Assembly: GCA_025356445.1 (NCBI GenBank)
Contig: JANXSZ010000083.1
Coordinates: 1 to 64,000 of the forward strand
DNA length: 64,000 nucleotides
Direction: 5' to 3'
Source: Betaproteobacteria bacterium
Lineage (GTDB): Bacteria; Pseudomonadota; Gammaproteobacteria; Burkholderiales; Burkholderiaceae_C
Positions 45,601-53,209 of the stretch are shown piece after piece (positions within the stretch are counted from its first letter, which is position 1; every line of letters starts with the position of its first letter). The notes under the pieces are model-generated. The model was not told where the DNA came from and searched no databases. It worked only from the letters and a program-made list of their open reading frames with translations. The position numbers and the translations under genes are program-made.

Positions 45601-45665
45601 AGCCCCACAATCGCAAATGACAGGTGGAGGTGCAGCGGATAAGGCTGCCGTTGGCGCATTGGCAT
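42621..45665 (-). CDS. Cache-HAMP-GAF-HD-GYP c-di-GMP phosphodiesterase
   Basis: A 1,014-aa membrane sensor enzyme. TM1 is at about 13-35, a large periplasmic dCache sensor spans about 40-370, TM2 is at about 375-395, HAMP follows to about 450, then a GAF domain (about 465-620) and the HD-GYP domain. The catalytic motifs are intact: LHDCGK near 688 and HHEKMDGTGYP near 915. It should degrade c-di-GMP to GMP in response to an outside ligand. The HD-GYP part carries an insertion of about 100 residues between the HD and GYP motifs. AAGGGG precedes the ATG. Confidence 0.93.
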   Translation of the reverse strand: MPMRQRQPYPLHLHLSFAIVGLIVFSCLVLGGYQYSQSTQRMLQDANATFESVGRAAAAAITNELKPARTIVALMSRSSITTSNSIQARRERLPQLAAALRQNEHISAVYLGTQEGSFMLLRRLSTPALQERFGAPPEAAYVAQSVNRDDVPAGGPADGRYFFYNAALDQIEAREMPDYQFDPRTRPWYTAASEASSADEVVQTGPYVFFSTREVGLSVAARHPFSVVVAGVDVTLSALSDVLAQQRMTPSSELVIFDHKGMAIAYAQPGKLIKGTGATAVTLSSVEELGVPVLSALWHKWGTVLVQASKTADKTVDPANDKAADWAEKGVLRVDGKEWLTRVEQLSGTGQHQLYLAVAAPREELLAEAQRVRLQSVLISIAVVLMMLPLAWWFARNISKPLRRLADQAQAIQRFKFDTQEMPSSLIEEVHELAHAMDGMKHTVQRFLEISGALSAEGQFQKLLDLILTETISSVKGAAGVILLANQAGTALEVTSSRLVSDPSAPPIDMPSRSIQDANSLVAQAARSGKTLTRDARRDNPNDAQWFGGTFDWLGSAHFSQIAVPLRNRKQELIGVLALYFDEDSKASATSLAPERIAFIEALSGTAAVAIDNQQLLLGQKQLLESFIQLMAGAIDAKSPYTGGHCQRVPDLTKMLAEAACAQTTGPFADYHLSEEQWEELHIASWLHDCGKVTTPEFVVDKATKLETIYDRIHEIRMRFEVLKRDAEIELYQRALQAAGHDVLPLRAELAERVAMLDDEFHFIAACNEGGEFMAPDKVERLKQIATRQWQRTLDDSVGVSRDERVRKGYADDAVSTATLPVTEFLLADKPEHIFKRPERENLVPDNAWGFKLKVPVHLYNRGEVYNLSIGRGTLTDEERYKINEHIVQTIRMLEQLPFPKHLKGVPEIAGGHHEKMDGTGYPRRLKQGEMSVSARMMAIADIFEALTAEDRPYKKGKKLSEALKIMFFMKNDQHIDPDLFELFLRSGIYLQYAQQFMNPEQIDAVDISGYLNP

Positions 45666-45853
45666 GAAAACCCCTTTGGATAAAACAAAGGGTTCATTGC
45701 TTTTGCTTTTGTTTCCCTCTGCTTTTGTATTTTTTTACGCGTACCGACCCCAAGGCCTTTAGGCGAAAAATCTGCATGAGCTTACGTGCCGGTCGCCTTC
45801 CTTGGTTTGCGCAGGGGTATTTCGCACTGGTGCGTGCACCAGCAAAAACCGAC

Positions 45854-47962
45854 TTAGCGGACGGGGATACCGTTGGCGCGGCGCTGAGCCAGTTGCTGGT
45901 ACCAGTCCAGACAGCCCGGGTTCGCCATGGCATCGCGGTTCACCACCTTCTCCAGCGGCTGGCCAAGCAGCAGTTTCTTGATGGGCAACTCCTGCTTTTT
46001 GCCTGACAGCGTGCGCGGAATTTCAGCCACGTGAAAGATATCGTTCGGTACAAAGCGCGGACTCAGGGCAACTTTGATGGCATTGTTCAACTTGGCCCGT
46101 AGCGCGTCGTCGAGTTGCAGCCCTGCACGCAGCACCACAAACAGCGGCATGTAGCTCTCGCGACCCAGGTACTCCAAATCGACGACCATGCTGTCCAGCA
46201 CCTCGGGCAAGGCCTCTACGGCGCTGTACAGCTCGCTGGTGCCCATGCGCAAGCCGTGGCGGTTGATGGTGGCGTCACTGCGGCCATAAATGATGCAGCC
46301 GCCTTCGGGCAAGATTTTGAGCCAATCCCCGTGCCGCCAGACCGGGCCCAGCGCGGCATCGCTCATGCCCTCAGTGCCCCGCGCCCCACGGCGACCATGG
46401 CCCGCCGGGTACATCTCGAAATAGCTCGACAGGTAACGCTCACCGCTCGCGTCACCCCATAAAAACAGCGGCATCGACGGAATCGGCTGACTGCAAATCA
46501 GCTCGCCCACCTCACCCAACACCGGCGCACCCGTCCCGTCCCAAGCCTCGACCGCGCTGCCCATCATGCGGCACTGCATCTGGCCGGGTACCTGGGGCAA
46601 CTCGATGTTGCCGCCGATGAAGGCGCCCGCGAAATCCGTTCCTCCAGATATGTTGCACCACCAGATATCGGGTGTTCCGAGTTGCTGGAATTGGGCGGTG
46701 CCCCAGCGCTGCACGTCCTCGCTCAACGGTGACCCGGTGGTGCCCAGCGCCCGTACACGCGCCAAACCGGGGTACTGTGTGAGGTCAACCCCGACCTTCA
46801 TGCAGTTGGCAAAGAAGGCGGCACCAGCGCCAAAGAAGGTGACGCCCAACTCGTCGGCAAAGCGCCACAGCGTCGTCCAATCAGGCGCATCTTTAGACCC
46901 GCCGGGGTTGCCGTCGTAAATGCAGCAGGTGGTGCCGTTCAGCAGACCGCTCACCTGCGAATTCCACATCACCCAACCCGTGCTGCTGTACCAGTGGTAA
47001 CGCTCACCAAACGAATTGGGCGCGTAGCTGCACCCCACATCGTTGTGTAAGACTTTGAGCGCCAGCGCCACCACCACCGTGCCGCCATGGCCATGAACAA
47101 TAGGCTTGGGCAGGCCGGTGGTGCCACTGGAATACACAATCCACAGTGGGTGGTCAAACGGCAGCCAAAGCGGCTCGAAAGCCTCAGTTTGGGCATCATT
47201 TTGGGCTGTAGCGCTTTCCAGACGGGCTAGATCCGCTATAGATTCAATAGCAACTTGATTGACCCCAAGGTTGCGGTGAACCAGCACATGACGCACGCTG
47301 GGCAAGGCGGCGCACATCTCGGCGACCACGGCAGTGCGGTCAAAGTCGCGTCCGCCATAGGTCACACCGTCACAAGCGATCAGCACTTTTGGCTCAATTT
47401 GCGTGAAGCGGTCAAGCACCGCCGCCGTGCCCATGTCAGGCGCACAAATGCTCCACACGCCGCCAATGCTGACCGTCGCCAAAAACGCCACCATCGCCTC
47501 GGGGATGTTGGGCAGGTACGCCGCCACCCGGTCGCCCGGCTGCACGCCCTGGGCTTGCAGGTGCAGCGCAAGCGAGGCCACTTGCTGACGCAGCTCAGGC
47601 CAGCTCAGCGTGTGCTGCTCACCTTTTTCATTGCGGCTGATGACGGCCAGCAGCCCTGCCGCCTCCGCCGGGGCCACATGGCGGAGCACCTGCTGGGCGT
47701 AATTGACCTGCGCACCCGCAAACCACTGCGCACCCGGCATGGTGTTGCGCGCCAGCACCGCGCTGTGCGGCGTGGGCGATTGCAGCCCAAAATAGTCCCA
47801 GATGCTTTGCCAAAAAGCATCCAAATCCGTCACCGACCACTGCCACAGCGCATCGTAGTTGGCAAAGTGCAGGCCGCGCGTGCGAGCCAGCCAGTCTTGG
47901 TAGAGGCGGATTTGAGGGGTGTAGGGGGCGGAAAGCGAAGGGAAAAGGGTCGGGTCGTTCAT
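45854..47962 (-). CDS. aacS: Acetoacetate-CoA ligase
   Basis: A 702-aa ANL-superfamily enzyme making acetoacetyl-CoA from acetoacetate, ATP and CoA. It has the P-loop IVYSSGTTGLPKPIVHG near 285, the long N-terminal acetyl-CoA-synthetase-type domain (WFAGAQVNYAQ), HGDWLKI, RSDATINRHG and the catalytic Lys in LSGKKQELPIKK near 665. NISGGTDFAGAF is typical of acetoacetyl-CoA synthetases. The fumarylacetoacetase at 54040 releases acetoacetate, so the two may cooperate. The ATG at 47962 is chosen by homology length. Repeat-like DNA at 47204-47257 encodes a linker of about 18 residues. Confidence 0.92.
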   Translation of the reverse strand: MNDPTLFPSLSAPYTPQIRLYQDWLARTRGLHFANYDALWQWSVTDLDAFWQSIWDYFGLQSPTPHSAVLARNTMPGAQWFAGAQVNYAQQVLRHVAPAEAAGLLAVISRNEKGEQHTLSWPELRQQVASLALHLQAQGVQPGDRVAAYLPNIPEAMVAFLATVSIGGVWSICAPDMGTAAVLDRFTQIEPKVLIACDGVTYGGRDFDRTAVVAEMCAALPSVRHVLVHRNLGVNQVAIESIADLARLESATAQNDAQTEAFEPLWLPFDHPLWIVYSSGTTGLPKPIVHGHGGTVVVALALKVLHNDVGCSYAPNSFGERYHWYSSTGWVMWNSQVSGLLNGTTCCIYDGNPGGSKDAPDWTTLWRFADELGVTFFGAGAAFFANCMKVGVDLTQYPGLARVRALGTTGSPLSEDVQRWGTAQFQQLGTPDIWWCNISGGTDFAGAFIGGNIELPQVPGQMQCRMMGSAVEAWDGTGAPVLGEVGELICSQPIPSMPLFLWGDASGERYLSSYFEMYPAGHGRRGARGTEGMSDAALGPVWRHGDWLKILPEGGCIIYGRSDATINRHGLRMGTSELYSAVEALPEVLDSMVVDLEYLGRESYMPLFVVLRAGLQLDDALRAKLNNAIKVALSPRFVPNDIFHVAEIPRTLSGKKQELPIKKLLLGQPLEKVVNRDAMANPGCLDWYQQLAQRRANGIPVR
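47204..47257. repeat. Dispersed repeat embedded in the aacS coding region
   Basis: GGCTGTAGCGC followed by CTATAGATTCAATAGCAAC. The first part is the complement of the GCGCTACAGCC at 50750, and the second resembles the ACTATGAATTTCATAGC core. It is in frame and encodes a poorly conserved linker (VAIESIADLARLESATAQ). Confidence 0.45.
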
Positions 47963-48059
47963 GCCCTCAAGCGTAGCGTGTGGCAGCGGTATTGGATAGA
48001 GGTGGCTGACGCGAAAGCGATGCACGAACAACTCGGATCCTTGGGGTAGCGATCCACAT

Positions 48060-48080
48060 CTCAATCAATCATTGATTGAG
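48060..48080. promoter_or_regulatory. Perfect 21-base palindrome upstream of aacS
   Basis: CTCAATCAAT-C-ATTGATTGAG, 98 bases before the aacS start in the aacS/antitoxin spacer. Perfect 10-base arms with a single central base suit a dimeric repressor such as a TetR or MarR protein; it is not followed by a T-run. Confidence 0.6.
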
Positions 48081-48104
48081 CAGGCCGAACACAACCAAAT
48101 ACCA

Positions 48105-48147
48105 TTGTCAATACGGCGAATCAAACATAAACTGTACAGGCCGTACA
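48105..48147 (+). promoter_or_regulatory. Promoter and operator of the toxin-antitoxin pair
   Basis: TTGTCA, 17 bases, TAAACT, with the dyad TGTAC-AGGCC-GTACA (48133-48147) overlapping the end of the -10. This arrangement allows the antitoxin complex to shut off its own promoter, 23 bases before the ATG. Confidence 0.65.
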
Positions 48148-48169
48148 TAAATTCAAACAAGGAAAACCC

Positions 48170-48439
48170 ATGTCAGCCAACCCCAGTTACGGGCTAGAGC
48201 AAGCCCGCACGCAACTGCCCGCCATCGCTGCCAACGCCTTCGCGGGCGTTGCCAGCGTCATCACCCGACATGGCAAGCCCTATGCCGCCGTGGTGCCCAT
48301 CCGTGACTTGCACCAGTTGCGCACAGCGGCTGGCAACCCTAGCGGCATACTGGCATTGCGGGGTACAGGGCAGGGCTTGTGGGGGCCATCTGTCAGCCAA
48401 GCGGTGGCAGACCTGCGGGATGAATGGGGCGATGCATGA
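48170..48439 (+). CDS. Phd/YefM-type antitoxin
   Basis: An 89-aa protein with the Phd/YefM N-terminal DNA-binding fold: LEQARTQLPAIAANA, then VASVITRHGKPYAAVVPIRDL. The C-terminal third should wrap around and block the toxin. It is directly followed by a PIN-domain toxin whose ATG overlaps its stop. The upstream dyad TGTAC/GTACA is its likely operator. The antitoxin is of Phd type rather than the VapB AbrB-type, a common mixed pairing. Confidence 0.85.
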   Translation: MSANPSYGLEQARTQLPAIAANAFAGVASVITRHGKPYAAVVPIRDLHQLRTAAGNPSGILALRGTGQGLWGPSVSQAVADLRDEWGDA

Positions 48440-48903
48440 AGCAGGGAAACAGCACCTTGCTCTGGGGCGGTCTGCCACAGGGCGCAACGGTGGCAGTTGA
48501 TACTGCTCCGTTCATATACGTTCTGGAAGACCACGCAGAATTCGCACCGCTGTTCATCGGCTTGTTTGAAGCAGCGGCGACGCAGCAGGTGCATATCGCC
48601 TTGTCCACGGTGACATTGGCGGAGGTGCTGACCGGCCCCTACAAAACGGGTCAAACCGCATTGGCCAAGCGCTATGAGAAGGCATTTTCTGCGTACACCC
48701 TTGTTCCCGTGTCGCCCGCCATTGCGGTCTTGGCAGCGCAGCTGAGGGCGCAGTACCGGTTGAAGTTGCCCGATGCGCTGCAACTGGCAACAGCGTTGGA
48801 TTTGGGGGCGGACGCTTTTGTGACGCATGACCGCGATTTCTCGCAGATCACGGGGCTGACGGTATTGACGGGCGTCAATAAGGTTGCCCACGCTAAGCCT
48901 TAG
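48436..48903 (+). CDS. PIN-domain toxin (VapC-like ribonuclease)
   Basis: A 155-aa PIN nuclease. The acidic residues are in place: Asp in VAVDTAPFIY near 26, Glu in TLAEVLTGP near 63, and Asp residues in LPDALQLATA near 115 and VTHDRDF near 133. It should cleave RNA with Mg2+ or Mn2+ when free of antitoxin. The start ATG overlaps the antitoxin stop. The pair sits between aacS and a TetR gene, with no sign of a wider mobile element. Confidence 0.87.
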   Translation: MKQGNSTLLWGGLPQGATVAVDTAPFIYVLEDHAEFAPLFIGLFEAAATQQVHIALSTVTLAEVLTGPYKTGQTALAKRYEKAFSAYTLVPVSPAIAVLAAQLRAQYRLKLPDALQLATALDLGADAFVTHDRDFSQITGLTVLTGVNKVAHAKP

Positions 48904-48919
48904 CTTGCTGGCTGTAGGT

Positions 48920-48966
48920 TTGCCAGGGTTTGTACGTATGTTTAATATATTTGAACAAGTGTTCAA
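48920..48966 (+). promoter_or_regulatory. Promoter and TetR operator
   Basis: TTGCCA, 17 bases, TAATAT, then the perfect dyad TTGAAC-AAGT-GTTCAA (48951-48966) just past the -10, nine bases before the TetR ATG. This is a textbook autorepression layout. Confidence 0.7.
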
Positions 48967-48974
48967 TACATACC

Positions 48975-49667
48975 ATGCCAACCCCATCCTCCCTCCGACC
49001 TGCGGTTACCCGTCCCAAAGCACATGCAGCCCGCACCGCCGAGCCCCGTCCTGACCGCCAGCAAGCGATCTTGCTGGCCGCAGAAAAACTGTTTGCGCTC
49101 AATGGCTACCACGCTGTCACCATCCGTCAGATTGCAGACGAAGCTGGCGTGCCCCTAGCGTTGGTGAGCTACTACTATGGCCCCAAGCACTCGCTGTTTC
49201 ATGCCATTTTTGAGCACTGGAATTCAACGATTCAAGAGCGAATGGACGGTCTGGCGCTCGCCAAAACCAGCCCGCCAGAAGACCGGTTGATGCGCATCAT
49301 CGAAGCCTTTGTGCTGCCTGTCATTCGGCTGCGCGCCAGTGCCGAGGGCGAGTACTACGCGCTGCTGGTGGCGCGTGAGCTGTACAGCGCCACGCCAGAG
49401 ACTGACCGCGTGCTGCGTGACTACTTTGACCCCTTGGCCCATGCCTTTATCGACGCCTTGCACGCCGCCCTGCCGCCAGCCACACGCAGCCAGGTGGCTT
49501 GGTGTTACCAGTTTGCGCTGGGTGCCTTGCTGCTTCATTTGAGCGACAACCGCATTGACCGCCTCTCTCTGGGTGAGTGCCGCCAAGGCGACCCTGCGGC
49601 CACGGCGCAGCTGCTGCGCTTTATCGCCGGGGGCTTTCGCGCAGCCTTGCCCAACCCAGCGCCCTGA
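48975..49667 (+). CDS. TetR-family regulator of the ABC/fumarylacetoacetase operon
   Basis: A 230-aa protein. The HTH covers about 30-75 (AILLAAEKLFALNGYHAVT, IRQIADEAGVPLALVSYYYG split, KHSLFHAIF), followed by a long helical effector domain. The ATG at 48975 follows the operator dyad TTGAAC/GTTCAA. It is 73 bases upstream of the ABC receptor gene on the same strand, so it is likely co-transcribed and controls the whole run to 55398. The inducer is probably the transported compound or its CoA or keto derivative; this is inference. Confidence 0.88.
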   Translation: MPTPSSLRPAVTRPKAHAARTAEPRPDRQQAILLAAEKLFALNGYHAVTIRQIADEAGVPLALVSYYYGPKHSLFHAIFEHWNSTIQERMDGLALAKTSPPEDRLMRIIEAFVLPVIRLRASAEGEYYALLVARELYSATPETDRVLRDYFDPLAHAFIDALHAALPPATRSQVAWCYQFALGALLLHLSDNRIDRLSLGECRQGDPAATAQLLRFIAGGFRAALPNPAP

Positions 49668-49740
49668 TGAGCCAGATTTCACGGCCCCCTCCCCCGTTCC
49701 CCGCAACCACCTGACAACAACCTCACAGAAGGAGACCCCC

Positions 49741-50682
49741 ATGCAACGCCGCACCCTGATCTCGGCACTGGCCAGCGCCAGCGCCGCCCTGACCCTGCCT
49801 GTCCACAGCCAGACCTCCACCAAAGTCGTCTTCGGCTACACCGCCGTGGGGGACTTTGCGCCGGTCTTCGTGGCCAAGGAAGAAGGCTTTTTCAGCAAGC
49901 GCGGGCTGGACATGGAACTCAAGTTCATTCCCCTGAACTCCACCATTCCCGCCGCCCTGGAATCAGATTCCCTGCAAATCGGTGGCCCAACACCCAGCGT
50001 GTATTTGCAATCAGTAGACGGCGGGCTGGACCATGTGGTGCTGGCGGGCGGCGGCGTGCTGTCCAAAACCTACACGGAACTGGGGCTAGCGGCACGGGCA
50101 GGCTCGGGCATCCGCAGTGCCCAAGACTGCATCGGCAAAAAGATCGGCGTGCCAGGGCTAGGGGCCTTCCTTCATGTTTCGTTTCGCCAGTGGCTCAAAG
50201 TCAATCGGGTGGACTACAAAAAGGTGACGTTTGTCGAAGCCTCCTTCCCGCAGCACGCGGACTTGATTCGCGGTGGCTCGCTGGACGCGGTGGTGACGGG
50301 TGGCCCCTTCATGCAGCGCATCATCGACAGTGGCACCGGCTATGTCGCCGCCTACTACACCACCTTTTTGCCCGAGGGCCAGCCAACCATCGTGCATGCG
50401 GCACGGCGTGAATGGGCACAAAAGAACCCGACGGCGGCCAAAGCTTTCCGCGAAGGCGTGGTCGAAGGTGCTGCCTGGGTGAAAACCCCCGCCAACAACG
50501 CCCGGCTGCGCGAACACATTGGCAAGTACATCAAGCTGCCCCCGGCCGTGCTGGCCACGATGCAGATTTCGCCGCCTGGCCCCGTCATCACGCCAGAGCA
50601 GTTGCGCTGGTGGGTGGGCCTGATGAAAGACCAGGAGATGCTGCGCACCGACATCAAGGTGGCTGAGTTGATCTGGAAATGA
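49741..50682 (+). CDS. ABC transporter substrate-binding protein (SsuA/NMT1 type)
   Basis: A 313-aa periplasmic receptor with a signal peptide ending VHSQ near residue 23. The SsuA/NMT1-like fold follows: VVFGYTAVGDFAPVFVAKEEGFF split, IGGPTPSVYLQ and GGSLDAVVTGG. Relatives bind sulfonates, nitrate, taurine or thiamine precursors, or aromatic acids. AAGGAGA lies close before the ATG. ATPase and two permeases follow, making a full importer. Linked catabolic genes point to an organic acid ligand, not sulfonate. Confidence 0.9.
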   Translation: MQRRTLISALASASAALTLPVHSQTSTKVVFGYTAVGDFAPVFVAKEEGFFSKRGLDMELKFIPLNSTIPAALESDSLQIGGPTPSVYLQSVDGGLDHVVLAGGGVLSKTYTELGLAARAGSGIRSAQDCIGKKIGVPGLGAFLHVSFRQWLKVNRVDYKKVTFVEASFPQHADLIRGGSLDAVVTGGPFMQRIIDSGTGYVAAYYTTFLPEGQPTIVHAARREWAQKNPTAAKAFREGVVEGAAWVKTPANNARLREHIGKYIKLPPAVLATMQISPPGPVITPEQLRWWVGLMKDQEMLRTDIKVAELIWK

Positions 50683-50702
50683 AGTTCACAACCCTCATGA
50701 AA

Positions 50703-50760
50703 ACTATGAATTTCATAGCACCTTGTTCCCACCCAAATGGCGCTACAGCCACTTTTGAAT
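50703..50760. repeat. Dispersed composite repeat in the ABC operon
   Basis: ACTATGAATTTCATAGCAC (a perfect dyad CTATGAA-T-TTCATAG) followed about 30 bases later by GCGCTACAGCC. The first part differs from 63978-63996 at one base of 19. It fills the receptor-ATPase gap. Confidence 0.6.
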
Positions 50761-50770
50761 CGAAATTGTC

Positions 50771-51541
50771 ATGAACAATGGCATCTTGACCTTTGAGAAC
50801 GTCGCCATCCACATGGGTGGGCGCGAAATCCTCTCCTCCACCAGCTTGAGCGTGCAGCGCGGCGAGTTTGTCTGCGTGATTGGCCCCTCGGGCTGCGGTA
50901 AAACCACCCTGCTGCGAGCGGCTGCGGGTTTTGTGGCCCCCAGTGGTGGCGCGGTGCGGCGCAACGGTGAAGCCATCACCGGGCCGTCCCGCGAAGTCGC
51001 CTTTGTGTTCCAGGACTATGGCCGTGCGCTGCTGCCCTGGCGCACAGTAGCCGCGAACGTGAGTCTGGCGCTGGAAGCGGCCAAAGTGCCCACCGCAGAG
51101 CGCCCCGCCCGCATCGCCAGAGTGCTGGCCACCGTGGGCCTTGCAGCCCATGCCGACAAGTTCCCGGCACAGCTTTCCGGCGGCATGCAGCAGCGCGTGC
51201 AAATTGCCCGCTGTCTGGCACAAGAACCTTCGCTGATGATGATGGACGAGCCCTTTGGCGCGCTGGACGCGATGACGCGCGAAAGCCTGCAAGACGAACT
51301 CGCCCGCTTGGTACGCGAGCAGGGTCTGACGGTGATGTTCGTCACGCACGACCTGGAAGAAGCCCTGTACCTGGGCGACCGCGTGATCGCCCTGCGCGCC
51401 AACCCCACCGCCGACAAACCCAGTCTGGCCGCGATGATTGACGTGCCCCTGCCCTACCCACGCAACCAGCTGACCACCAAGGAACACCCCGAGTTTTTGC
51501 GTTTACGGCGCGCGCTTTACCAGTACCTGGGGCACCACTGA
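50771..51541 (+). CDS. ABC transporter ATP-binding protein
   Basis: A 256-aa ATPase of the SsuB/TauB type. Walker A GPSGCGKTT lies near residue 38, the Q-loop FVFQDYG near 84, the signature LSGGMQQRVQIARCLA near 137, Walker B LMMMDEPFGALD near 158 and the switch His in FVTHDLEEA near 193. It energises the importer with the two permeases downstream. It is separated from the receptor gene by an 88-base spacer holding a repeat and is followed by the permease after one base. Confidence 0.94.
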   Translation: MNNGILTFENVAIHMGGREILSSTSLSVQRGEFVCVIGPSGCGKTTLLRAAAGFVAPSGGAVRRNGEAITGPSREVAFVFQDYGRALLPWRTVAANVSLALEAAKVPTAERPARIARVLATVGLAAHADKFPAQLSGGMQQRVQIARCLAQEPSLMMMDEPFGALDAMTRESLQDELARLVREQGLTVMFVTHDLEEALYLGDRVIALRANPTADKPSLAAMIDVPLPYPRNQLTTKEHPEFLRLRRALYQYLGHH

Positions 51542-51542
51542 C

Positions 51543-52379
51543 ATGCACACCTCATCGGTACCTTCACCTTCAACCGCACCACAGCGCCACACCAACCCCA
51601 CCAGCCTGCGACGGGCGGCCTCTTCGGTTGGCCCTTTTGTACGCCCTTTCGTGCTCCCCGGATTGCTGCTGGGTGCGCTGGAAGCATGGGCACGCACCGT
51701 GGGTCAAGGCAGCGATGCGTTGTCGCCCCCCAGCGCAGCCGTGCAAGCGTTCGCCAAAGCCGCCATGGACGGCTCGCTGTGGTCGGCCACCGTGTTCACG
51801 CTGGGCAGTGCCGCCTTGGGCCTGTTGTTAGGCAGCGTGGTGGGCATTGCCCTGGGCACGCTGCTGGGCTTGTCACGACGGGCAGCGGGCATGGGTGGTT
51901 TGAGCATCGAGGTGCTGCGGCCCATTCCGTCCGTCGCGCTGATTCCGCTGGCGATGCTGGTGTATGGCTTTGGGCTGCGCATGGAAATCAGTGTGGTGGC
52001 GTTTGCCTGTGTCTGGCCGATGCTGATCCTCACACAGGCAGCGGTGCATCAGGTGGAGCCGCGCTTGCTGGAAGTCGCCATGGCGCTGCAATTAAGCCCT
52101 GTGGCGCGCTTCACCCACATCATCTGGCCGGCCATCGTGCCGCGCCTGTTTGTCGCACTGCGTCTGGGCATCGCGATTACGCTGGTGGTAGCCGTGACGG
52201 TAGAGATCGCAGCCAACCCCTACGGCATGGGCTACGCGCTGATGACCGCGCAGCAAAGCCTGGACCCGGCGCTGATGCTGGCCTGGCTGTTCTGGATTGG
52301 TGGAGTGGGTTTTGCCATCAACGCGTTGTCGCTGCGGCTGCAAACCTGGGTTGCCCAACGCATGGGAGAAACCGCATGA
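51543..52379 (+). CDS. ABC transporter permease 1
   Basis: A 278-aa inner-membrane protein of the BPD_transp_1 family with about six helices after a hydrophilic N-terminal tail of about 35 residues. The ATPase-docking EAA-like loop reads EVAMALQLSPVARFTHIIWPAIVPRL (given in pieces: EVAMALQLSP, then IIWPAIVPRL) near 180. Its ATG begins directly after the ATPase stop and its own stop overlaps the next ATG (ATGA). Two different permeases imply a heterodimeric channel. Confidence 0.9.
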   Translation: MHTSSVPSPSTAPQRHTNPTSLRRAASSVGPFVRPFVLPGLLLGALEAWARTVGQGSDALSPPSAAVQAFAKAAMDGSLWSATVFTLGSAALGLLLGSVVGIALGTLLGLSRRAAGMGGLSIEVLRPIPSVALIPLAMLVYGFGLRMEISVVAFACVWPMLILTQAAVHQVEPRLLEVAMALQLSPVARFTHIIWPAIVPRLFVALRLGIAITLVVAVTVEIAANPYGMGYALMTAQQSLDPALMLAWLFWIGGVGFAINALSLRLQTWVAQRMGETA

Positions 52380-53149
52380 GCGCACAGCACCTCAACCACC
52401 GCACACAAGCCCTGGCGGAATCGCTGGGCGTGCTGGCCGCACTCATCACCCTGTGGTGGGCTGCCAGCCACGGCCAGTGGGTCAGCAAGGTGTTTTTGCC
52501 TACACCCGAAGCCACGCTGGGCAGCTTGGTGCAAGGCTTGCGACAGGGCGAACTGGCCAACTTCACCGCCGCCACCGTGGAGCGCATGGTGCTGGGCTGG
52601 GGGCTGGCCTGCGCACTGGGCATGGCCTTGGGTGCACTGATCGGCATCTCAGCCACCGCGCGCGCCTGGGTGCAGCCTACGCTGGAGTTCATTCGCCCAC
52701 TGCCCGCCTCGGCGGTGATGCCACTGGCCATCTCGGTCTTTGGCCTGTCCAACGGCATGGTGCTGGCCGTGGTGGCGTTTGGCGCGATGTGGCCAGTGCT
52801 GCTGGCCACCGTTCACGGCTTTGCCCATGTGCATGTGCGGCTCAAGGAAGTGGCGCAAGCCTTGCAACTCAGCCCACTGGCGGTCATCACCAAGATCGGC
52901 CTGCCCAATGCCTTACCGGATATGTTGTCGGGGATGCGCCTGTCGATGACGGTGGCCCTGATCGTCGCGGTGGTAGGCGAGATGCTGGCCTCACAGCCAG
53001 GATTGGGCCAGGCTATTTTGCTGGCTGCCCGTTCGTTTCACGCCAGCGACCTGTTCGCCGGCATCGTGCTGCTAGGGGCCATTGGTTATGCCTCCAACAG
53101 CGCGCTGGGCTTGGCAGAGCGCAAGCTGCTGCGCTGGCAACACCCCTGA
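52376..53149 (+). CDS. ABC transporter permease 2
   Basis: A 257-aa permease paralogous to the preceding one: SLGVLAALITLWWAA at the N-terminus, LPASAVMPLAISVFGLSN, and the docking loop EVAQALQLSPL near 160. The ATG at 52376 overlaps the upstream stop. A much longer open frame reaches back to 51686, but that part runs out of frame through permease 1 and is not coding. SsuC/TauC-type systems usually use one permease gene, so the pair is a distinguishing trait. Confidence 0.91.
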   Translation: MSAQHLNHRTQALAESLGVLAALITLWWAASHGQWVSKVFLPTPEATLGSLVQGLRQGELANFTAATVERMVLGWGLACALGMALGALIGISATARAWVQPTLEFIRPLPASAVMPLAISVFGLSNGMVLAVVAFGAMWPVLLATVHGFAHVHVRLKEVAQALQLSPLAVITKIGLPNALPDMLSGMRLSMTVALIVAVVGEMLASQPGLGQAILLAARSFHASDLFAGIVLLGAIGYASNSALGLAERKLLRWQHP

Positions 53150-53209
53150 TTTTTCACCGTCCAACGTCTTTCACTGTCCTCAAAAACCGATACCCCACTG
53201 GAGAATGCC

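Noticed and set aside
48170-49667. Integrated mobile island around the toxin-antitoxin pair
   Set aside because: No integrase, transposase, tRNA or flanking repeats were seen and base composition resembles the neighbours.
51686-53149. 487-aa ORF covering both permease genes
   Set aside because: Its first two thirds run out of frame through permease 1; only the part from 52376 encodes a permease.
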